A DNA stretch of 20,348 nt, from contig CAYNVN010000181.1 in NCBI GenBank assembly GCA_964400655.1, positions 1 to 20,348 on the forward strand, read 5' to 3'. The number at the start of each line of letters is the position of its first letter. Position 1 is the stretch's first letter. Shown piece by piece: positions 15,338-20,348 of this stretch. The notes beneath the pieces were generated by a model, which was not told the DNA's origin, did not search any database, and worked only from the letters and a program-made list of their open reading frames with translations. The translations under genes were made by a program, and so were the position numbers. The stretch is from B16-G9 sp964400655 (GTDB taxonomy: Bacteria; Bacteroidota; Bacteroidia; Bacteroidales; F082).

Positions 15338-15345
15338 CAAAAGTA
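15338..15345 (-). promoter_or_regulatory. -7 promoter element of the mutA-mutB operon
   Basis: TACTTTTG (minus strand, 15345-15338) is an exact TAnnTTTG box 34 bases before the mutA ATG. No TTTG/TTG stands at the ideal 19-21 base distance upstream, so the -33 element is weak or absent and an activator may be used. Confidence 0.5.
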
Positions 15346-15478
15346 ATAATTCTTTAAAACCACATATCTGAAATCAAACTAAATTAACAGATTATCAGGA
15401 TTTGAAAATATAATAATTTGATTTGGCCAATTCCGGTTCTGTGTTTTACAAAATCACCGTTAATAACCGCTTTTTTAA

Positions 15479-15486
15479 TACTTTTA
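15479..15486 (+). promoter_or_regulatory. Near-consensus -7 element for the S46 peptidase gene
   Basis: TACTTTTA differs from TAnnTTTG only in the last base and lies 24 bases before the preferred start at 15511. No -33 box is evident. It also supports starting the gene at 15511, because the box lies inside the upstream extension of the frame. Confidence 0.35.
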
Positions 15487-15510
15487 CCTTTTTATCAAAA
15501 TCAACAAATT

Positions 15511-17685
15511 ATGAAACTCCGATCAATCGTTTTTAGCCTTCTTTTGTCGCTGTTAATCAGTAATATTACAATTGCCGGCGAAGGTATGTGGATACCCATG
15601 CTGCTGAAACAGCTTAACGAAAAACAGATGAAAGCCATGGGCATGAACATCACTGCCGATGATATTTATTCCATAAACCACTCCAGCCTTAAAGATGCCA
15701 TTTTGCTTTTCGGGCGCGGATGCACTTCGGAGATTATATCGAAAGACGGGCTGTTGTTAACCAACCACCATTGCGGTTTCGGTGCCATTCAAAAACACAG
15801 TTCGCTTGAACACGACTACCTTACCAACGGCTTTTGGGCCATGAACAAAAGTGAAGAGCTGGTTAATCCCGGGCTTACCGCCACCCTGATGATAAAAATG
15901 GAAGAGGTTACCGCACAGGTTCTGGAAGGTGTTACCGACGATATGACCGAAAAGCAGCGTGAAGCCAAAATAGCCGAAAACAGCAAAAATATTGTTGAAA
16001 CATTTGAAGCCGGGTCGGAATATCAGGCAAAAATCAAATCCTTTTTCAAAGGAAACCAATATTATATGATTGTTACCGAAACCTTTAAAGATATACGTCT
16101 GGTGGGTGCTCCACCTTCAAACATTGGTAAATTCGGCGGCGATACCGACAACTGGATGTGGCCCCGTCATACCGGCGATTTTTCGCTTTTCAGAATATAT
16201 GTGGGCACTGACGGCAAACCGGCCGAATATTCGGAAGACAATATACCCTATCAGCCAAAGTTTTATTTCCCCATTTCGCTTAAAGGTATTGATGAAAATG
16301 ATTTCACCTTTGTATTCGGATATCCGGCACGCACCAACGAGTACCTGCCCTCTTACGCACTCAGGCTGATTACCGAAATCGAAAATCCTCAAAAAATAAA
16401 ACTGCGCCAAACACGTCTGGATATTTTTAATAAATATTCAACCGGCGACCCGAAAGTACGTATTCAGTATGCTTCAAAAGATGCACGCGTTGCCAACTAC
16501 TGGAAAAAGATGATTGGCGAAACCCGTGGAATTAAGCGGCTTCACGGAATTGAAAAAAAAGAGAACTTTGAAAAAGCATTTCAAAAATGGGCAAACTCAT
16601 CGCCCGAACTGCAACGCGATTATGGCGACCTCCTTCCTTCCTTTAAAACCGCCTATTCACAGCTGGAACCTTATAACCTTGCCTATGATTATGTGGTGGA
16701 AGCGGGACTTGCCATTGAACTGGTCGGTTTTTCGCGGAGCTTCGAAAAACTGGTAAAAATGAGCCGGGACAAACAAATACCGGAAAAAGATTTAAAAGCG
16801 GAAACGGAAAAATTGCAGCGTTATGCAGCTCATTTTTTCAAAGATTATTACAAACCCATCGACAAAGAGGTGATGGCTGCCATGCTGGAACTGTATGATG
16901 CAAACATGAGCAGTACTTACAAACCGGCATTTTTTAATACCATCGGTAAAAAATACAAAGATGATTATGAAAAATATGCCGATTTTGTTTTTGAAAAAAG
17001 TTTTCTTGACGATGAAGATAAGCTAACCGGCTTTTTAAAAAATTACAAACGTAAAGATTACAAAAAGCTGCTAAAAGATCCCGCATATCAAATGGCACTT
17101 GACATAATGGGGTTGTATAAAGAAAAGGTACAGCAACCAAGGGCATCGGTTAACGGAACCATCGACAGTTTGATGCGCCTGTATATGAAAGGACAAATGG
17201 AAATGGAATCGGGCAGAACGTTTTACCCCGATGCCAATTTTACCCTTCGTGTTACTTACGGCAAAGTAAACGGCTACTCACCACAAGATGCGGTGGAATA
17301 CGACTACACCACCACGCTGGAAGGAATCATGGAGAAAGAGAACCCCGATATTTACGATTATGTGGTGGAAGAGCGGTTAAAAGAACTTTACCGAAACAAA
17401 GATTACGGACAATATGCCGGAGCCGACGGTAAAATGCACATTTGCTTTATTGCCGGTAATCATACCACCGGCGGCAATTCGGGAAGTCCCGTACTCAATG
17501 CCGACGGCCAGCTGATAGGGGTAAATTTCGATCGCTGCTGGGAAGGAACCATGAGCGATTTGATGTACGACCCTAAAATGTGCCGCAACATCACCCTTGA
17601 TATTCGTTATTTCCTCTTTATCCTCGACAAATATGCCGGAGCCGGCTATCTGCTTGATGAAATGAAGTTGATAAAAAACAACTGA
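15511..17685 (+). CDS. S46 family dipeptidyl-peptidase, DPP11-type (Asp/Glu-specific)
   Basis: A 724-residue serine exopeptidase that should release N-terminal dipeptides with Asp or Glu in second position, probably in the periplasm, feeding amino-acid use. The start at 15511 gives a signal peptide (MKLRSIVFSLLLSLLISNITIAG); the frame extends to 15418 without homology. The triad is seen in TNHHCG (84-89, His just before Cys), NWMWPRHTGD (214-223, Asp223) and GNSGSP (655-660, Ser657). The substrate N-terminus-binding Asn214-Trp215 pair is kept. Eighteen residues after the catalytic Ser comes Arg675 in VNFDRCWEG; in Porphyromonas gingivalis the matching residue is Arg673 in DPP11 (acidic specificity) and Gly in DPP7. 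Length agrees with DPP11 (about 720). It ends three bases before the convergent GH8 stop codon. The specificity call is inference from one residue plus flanking sequence. Confidence 0.93.
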   Translation: MKLRSIVFSLLLSLLISNITIAGEGMWIPMLLKQLNEKQMKAMGMNITADDIYSINHSSLKDAILLFGRGCTSEIISKDGLLLTNHHCGFGAIQKHSSLEHDYLTNGFWAMNKSEELVNPGLTATLMIKMEEVTAQVLEGVTDDMTEKQREAKIAENSKNIVETFEAGSEYQAKIKSFFKGNQYYMIVTETFKDIRLVGAPPSNIGKFGGDTDNWMWPRHTGDFSLFRIYVGTDGKPAEYSEDNIPYQPKFYFPISLKGIDENDFTFVFGYPARTNEYLPSYALRLITEIENPQKIKLRQTRLDIFNKYSTGDPKVRIQYASKDARVANYWKKMIGETRGIKRLHGIEKKENFEKAFQKWANSSPELQRDYGDLLPSFKTAYSQLEPYNLAYDYVVEAGLAIELVGFSRSFEKLVKMSRDKQIPEKDLKAETEKLQRYAAHFFKDYYKPIDKEVMAAMLELYDANMSSTYKPAFFNTIGKKYKDDYEKYADFVFEKSFLDDEDKLTGFLKNYKRKDYKKLLKDPAYQMALDIMGLYKEKVQQPRASVNGTIDSLMRLYMKGQMEMESGRTFYPDANFTLRVTYGKVNGYSPQDAVEYDYTTTLEGIMEKENPDIYDYVVEERLKELYRNKDYGQYAGADGKMHICFIAGNHTTGGNSGSPVLNADGQLIGVNFDRCWEGTMSDLMYDPKMCRNITLDIRYFLFILDKYAGAGYLLDEMKLIKNN

Positions 17686-17688
17686 CCG

Positions 17689-19197
17689 TTATTGTTTTAT
17701 TAACTTTTGGGTTCCCAAATAACAGTGGGTACCCGATACAACGGAAACAAAGTAAATGCCCGGGGGTAAAAACCGTAAATCAAGTTTGTTGCCCGAAACG
17801 GAAGCTGCGTTGTTGTGTTCCACCATTTTACCCTGTATATTGTAAACATACAGATTCAGGTTTTGGTTTTCAAACTGCGAATCGACATGCAACGTATAAT
17901 TTCCGGTTGAAACGGAAGGATATACATTAAACAAACGCTTCTGTTCTTTATGCAAACCGGTTATACCGTTTAATATATCACACGAAGGAACCCAGTAATT
18001 TCCCGAAATGGTGATCATGGATAACAGCCTTAACGTATTGTCGTAATAACCGCCGTTAGCCGTATTAGCCAACAATATACGGGCATAAAGTTTATCCAGC
18101 CACTGCTGATTGGAGGTGTCGAGCATGGCACCTACTGTAAAAGGAGCCGTAAACGAGTTATCACTCCAGCTTGCCGCAACACTTCCGTCAAGGTAATAGC
18201 CTGCATGGATATTGTTGGTGCTGCCTCCGGTTGACTCCAACAGCCAGTTATCGATTTTTAACACGGCCTCTTTTGCCCGTTCATCGCCAAAAATCAGATA
18301 ATCGGTTGCCAAACGCCACGGATCGCGGCAGGCGTTATAGGAATAATTTCCATCCAAATCACCTTCCAGATAATTGGGGGGTGCCGGTTGAGCATCACCA
18401 TCCACATCAACAATAAAATCGGGCAACAATCCGGTTTGAGGACTATAGCCTGTTTGCATTTGGTCGATCAGGTTATAACATTTGTCAACAACAAAATTCC
18501 AGCCGGAATCTTTAACGGCGCACTCAAATGCCCGGAAATGGTCCATAATAAAATCGGAAGTTCTGGTACCTTTCATATAGTTCCCGCCGTCAACCCAGTC
18601 GCCAAGCTTAACCGTATAATAATCCTGATTGATATCGCCTTTTGAAGCATTTTCACCCATCAGGTCTTTAATTACCAGCACAGCCTCTTGAAAATAATTG
18701 ATGGCACCCCCGCTTCCCCACTGGGCATGGGCAAGCAACAACCCGAAAGCTATGTCGATATCACCGTCGGAGGCAGAATCGGGACCGTCGGAATTAACAC
18801 ATCCGGTAATTTGTTTCCAAGCCATTAAATGAGGAGAAATATGACTTGGATGAGCCTTGAAATATCGAAACAAACCGTCGAAAATGGTTTTTGCTTCCGG
18901 ATCATAACCGGCCATCAGCGGAACGATCATCATTCCGTATCCCATGGCTTCGGAAACGGTAACGGTGTTTCCCTCATCAAAAAACACATAATATTGATCA
19001 GGCTCACAACCGTTGATAAGATATTTTGCTTTCCAGGCATCATAGTACGACCTAACCTGATTGTCAAGCTCGTCCTGTGTAAACTGCCGGGGTTTTATGT
19101 GGGTGTGATAGTTTGTATGTTGAGGAAAAGGGAAATGCTGGGCATTAGCTGCCGTAAGCAATAGCCCTAAAAATAAGGTAAATAATATTTTTTTCAT
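17689..19197 (-). CDS. Secreted GH8 glycosidase (chitosanase/licheninase type) with T9SS sorting domain
   Basis: A 502-residue exported endo-glycosidase of family GH8. Signal peptide 1-19 (MKKILFTLFLGLLLTAANA), GH8 (alpha/alpha)6 barrel about 25-410, T9SS type A sorting domain about 420-502 (VYPSVSTGNYTL, LDLRFLPPGIYFV). VSEAMGYGM carries the general acid Glu83; ASDGDIDIAFGLLLA (142-156) carries the conserved Asp residues. KLGDW, TRTSDFIMDHFRAF, TGLLPDF and YSYNACRDPWRLATDY resemble Bacillus/Paenibacillus GH8 chitosanases and glucanases. At the place of the catalytic Asp of classical endoglucanases (YDAxR) there is Asn288, and a nearby Glu279 in YLEGD is a candidate base, as in the chitosanase subfamily. 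Substrate is therefore more likely chitosan or mixed-linkage beta-glucan than cellulose (inference). Its ATG overlaps the stop of the upstream ATPase gene by four bases. Confidence 0.92.
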   Translation of the reverse strand: MKKILFTLFLGLLLTAANAQHFPFPQHTNYHTHIKPRQFTQDELDNQVRSYYDAWKAKYLINGCEPDQYYVFFDEGNTVTVSEAMGYGMMIVPLMAGYDPEAKTIFDGLFRYFKAHPSHISPHLMAWKQITGCVNSDGPDSASDGDIDIAFGLLLAHAQWGSGGAINYFQEAVLVIKDLMGENASKGDINQDYYTVKLGDWVDGGNYMKGTRTSDFIMDHFRAFECAVKDSGWNFVVDKCYNLIDQMQTGYSPQTGLLPDFIVDVDGDAQPAPPNYLEGDLDGNYSYNACRDPWRLATDYLIFGDERAKEAVLKIDNWLLESTGGSTNNIHAGYYLDGSVAASWSDNSFTAPFTVGAMLDTSNQQWLDKLYARILLANTANGGYYDNTLRLLSMITISGNYWVPSCDILNGITGLHKEQKRLFNVYPSVSTGNYTLHVDSQFENQNLNLYVYNIQGKMVEHNNAASVSGNKLDLRFLPPGIYFVSVVSGTHCYLGTQKLIKQ

Positions 19198-20318
19198 TTT
19201 AATAAATATAAATTGTCGGGTGATAAAACAATAAAATCATTTATATCGTATTTTTCAGAAAATGATTTTGGTATTGAAGGTTTTCTTTTTGGGTTCCACT
19301 TAAATTCATAGGCTGTTATTTTCCCGTCAACCTCTTCAACAAGGTCAATTTCAGCACCATCGTATGTTCTCCAAAAATAGGTATTGCTAAATCGTTCTCT
19401 GTAGTCTATAATTTTTTTGATTTCCGAAATGCAGTAATTTTCCCAAATAGCACCCATATCATTTCTTTCATCAGGTGCTGCAAAATTGTTTAATACGGCA
19501 TTACGAATACCTGTGTCGTAAAAGTATATCTTTTGTCTTTTTTTAAGTTCATTTCGTAAATTTCTATTAAATGAACCAAGCCTGAAAATGATAAAACTTT
19601 TTTCCAGCAGTTCAATATAACGCATAACTGTTTCCTTTGATATACCCAGCAATGTTGCCAACTCGGAATATGAAACCAGATTGCCAATTTGTAACGCCAA
19701 TGCTTTTAACAGCCTTAGAAGTACATCAGGATTTCTGAGATTTTCGAATTTAAAAATATCTTTAAACAGATAATCACCCGTTAATGATAATAATTTCATT
19801 CTTTTCTCTTTAAGCGGCAAATCAATTACCCCCGGATAGGAACCGTAAATCAATAATCGTGATAAGTTTTCTAAAACAAATTGCCAGCCGTTGGTTTCAT
19901 ATATCTCTCTTAAGGAAAGGGGATAAAGCGAAAACGAAAAATTACGTCCTGTTAACGGTTCACCTGTTTTATTTGACAGGTCAAAACTACTTGAACCGGT
20001 TGCTATCAGTTTTACAGAAAACCTTTTGTCATCGAAAATCAGCTTTAAAATCTTTCCAATTTCAGGAATTACCTGTGCTTCATCAAAAGCAATAATTTTA
20101 CTGTTATCAAACAATGCTTCAATACCCGGCATATCACGACTGGTTAATATTTGATAATTAGAGGGGTGTTCACAGTTTATTATTTTAAATGCTTTATGCT
20201 TTTCCGCCAACATTTCCAATAAAGTAGATTTGCCGGTCTGCCGTGCGCCAAATAATAAAATTACTTCCGGATTGTTAAGATGGCTGTCTATTTTTTTAGC
20301 AACTTCCCTGATATACAT
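19194..20318 (-). CDS. AAA_14/DUF4143 family ATPase
   Basis: A 374-residue cytoplasmic ATPase of unknown physiological role, common in bacteria and archaea. Walker A GARQTGKS (24-31), Walker B IIAFDEAQ (75-82) and a sensor-like TGSSSFDLSNK (108-117) define the N-terminal ATPase. A winged-helix-like stretch (SYSELATLLGISKETVMRYIELLEK, split here only for reading) spans about 216-240. The C-terminal DUF4143 part has FWRTYDGAEIDLVEE and AYEFKW; Asp325, Glu338 and Lys340 fit the D...ExK pattern of PD-(D/E)XK nuclease folds. The gene is visibly more AT-rich than its neighbours (hand counts of G+C: 16/60 at 19561-19620 and 21/60 at 20161-20220, against 30/60 at 18301-18360 in the GH8 gene), which suggests horizontal acquisition. 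A -7 box precedes it. Its TGA overlaps the GH8 ATG (ATGA), so the two share an mRNA. Confidence 0.92.
   Translation of the reverse strand: MYIREVAKKIDSHLNNPEVILLFGARQTGKSTLLEMLAEKHKAFKIINCEHPSNYQILTSRDMPGIEALFDNSKIIAFDEAQVIPEIGKILKLIFDDKRFSVKLIATGSSSFDLSNKTGEPLTGRNFSFSLYPLSLREIYETNGWQFVLENLSRLLIYGSYPGVIDLPLKEKRMKLLSLTGDYLFKDIFKFENLRNPDVLLRLLKALALQIGNLVSYSELATLLGISKETVMRYIELLEKSFIIFRLGSFNRNLRNELKKRQKIYFYDTGIRNAVLNNFAAPDERNDMGAIWENYCISEIKKIIDYRERFSNTYFWRTYDGAEIDLVEEVDGKITAYEFKWNPKRKPSIPKSFSEKYDINDFIVLSPDNLYLLK
19203..19231 (-). promoter_or_regulatory. Possible internal promoter for the GH8 gene
   Basis: Within the 3' end of the ATPase gene, minus-strand TTG (19231-19229) is followed after 18 bases by TATATTTA (19210-19203), which differs from TAnnTTTG only in the last base. 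It ends five bases before the GH8 ATG, similar geometry to the tilS promoter. AT-rich sequence makes chance matches likely. Confidence 0.3.
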
Positions 20319-20334
20319 TTTGATTTTCTTTTTG

Positions 20335-20342
20335 CAAAGATA
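20335..20342 (-). promoter_or_regulatory. -7 promoter element of the ATPase-GH8 unit
   Basis: TATCTTTG (minus strand, 20342-20335) is an exact TAnnTTTG match, 16 bases before the ATPase ATG. The -33 box would lie beyond the window edge and cannot be checked. Confidence 0.5.
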
Positions 20343-20348
20343 TGTTTT

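Noticed and set aside
15418..15510. N-terminal extension of the S46 peptidase from a TTG codon
   Set aside because: The extension puts 31 non-homologous residues before a clean signal peptide and covers the likely promoter; ATG 15511 gives family-typical length.
5554..19197. A polysaccharide utilisation locus built from GH20 and GH8
   Set aside because: The two genes lie 8 kb apart on opposite strands with mutAB and an outer membrane barrel between them, and no SusC, SusD or dedicated regulator is present.
19194..20318. The AAA_14/DUF4143 gene as part of an insertion sequence or defence island
   Set aside because: No terminal inverted repeats, transposase, target duplication or toxin/nuclease partner can be seen within the window; the upstream side is cut off, so this is rejected only on present evidence.

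Overview
The window looks like a chromosomal segment of a Bacteroidota bacterium, most likely in or near Bacteroidales/Marinilabiliales. The evidence is: two secreted enzymes with C-terminal type IX secretion (T9SS) sorting domains; a mutA/mutB methylmalonyl-CoA mutase pair as used for propionate/succinate interconversion; an S46 dipeptidyl-peptidase of the DPP11 type; and repeated Bacteroidetes-type -7 promoter elements (TAnnTTTG, several reading TACTTTTG) with a TTTG/TTG -33 box about 20 bases upstream in the best cases. This placement is inferred from gene content; no rRNA or tRNA gene is present.

Layout. 3-1567: the 3' two thirds of an EF-G-like translation GTPase, closed by a strong terminator. 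1669-2640: a FabK/nitronate monooxygenase family flavoprotein. 2678-3670 (minus): a membrane-anchored coiled-coil protein of unknown function with a clear promoter. 3698-5086 (minus): tilS, tRNA-Ile lysidine synthetase, whose promoter lies inside the longest possible reading frame and so fixes a shorter start. 5110-5420: a 73-residue Gly-rich, six-cysteine zinc-ribbon protein, divergent from tilS, with a perfect 16-base palindrome filling the spacer of its promoter. 5554-9582: a 1342-residue T9SS-exported GH20 hexosaminidase with two LamG modules. 9675-11066 (minus): a POTRA-less Omp85-family barrel. 11195-15345 (minus): mutA-mutB. 15479-17685: an S46 peptidase predicted to be Asp/Glu-specific DPP11. 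17689-20342 (minus): an AT-rich AAA_14/DUF4143 ATPase whose stop codon overlaps the start of a T9SS-exported GH8 glycosidase of the chitosanase/licheninase type.

How the genes fit together. Most are housekeeping or metabolic and sit as single genes in alternating orientation; the only multi-gene transcripts supported here are mutA-mutB and ATPase-GH8. GH20, GH8 and DPP11 together suggest a scavenger of amino-sugar polymers and peptides whose catabolism can run through methylmalonyl-CoA to propionate, but no SusC/SusD pair or regulator is present, so this is not a polysaccharide utilisation locus. No intergenic stretch exceeds about 210 bases. No CRISPR array, insertion sequence or stable RNA gene was seen. 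I see no strong case for a wholly new multi-gene system. The best leads are the operator-controlled zinc-ribbon gene at 5110-5420 and the ATPase-GH8 coupling at 19194-20342.
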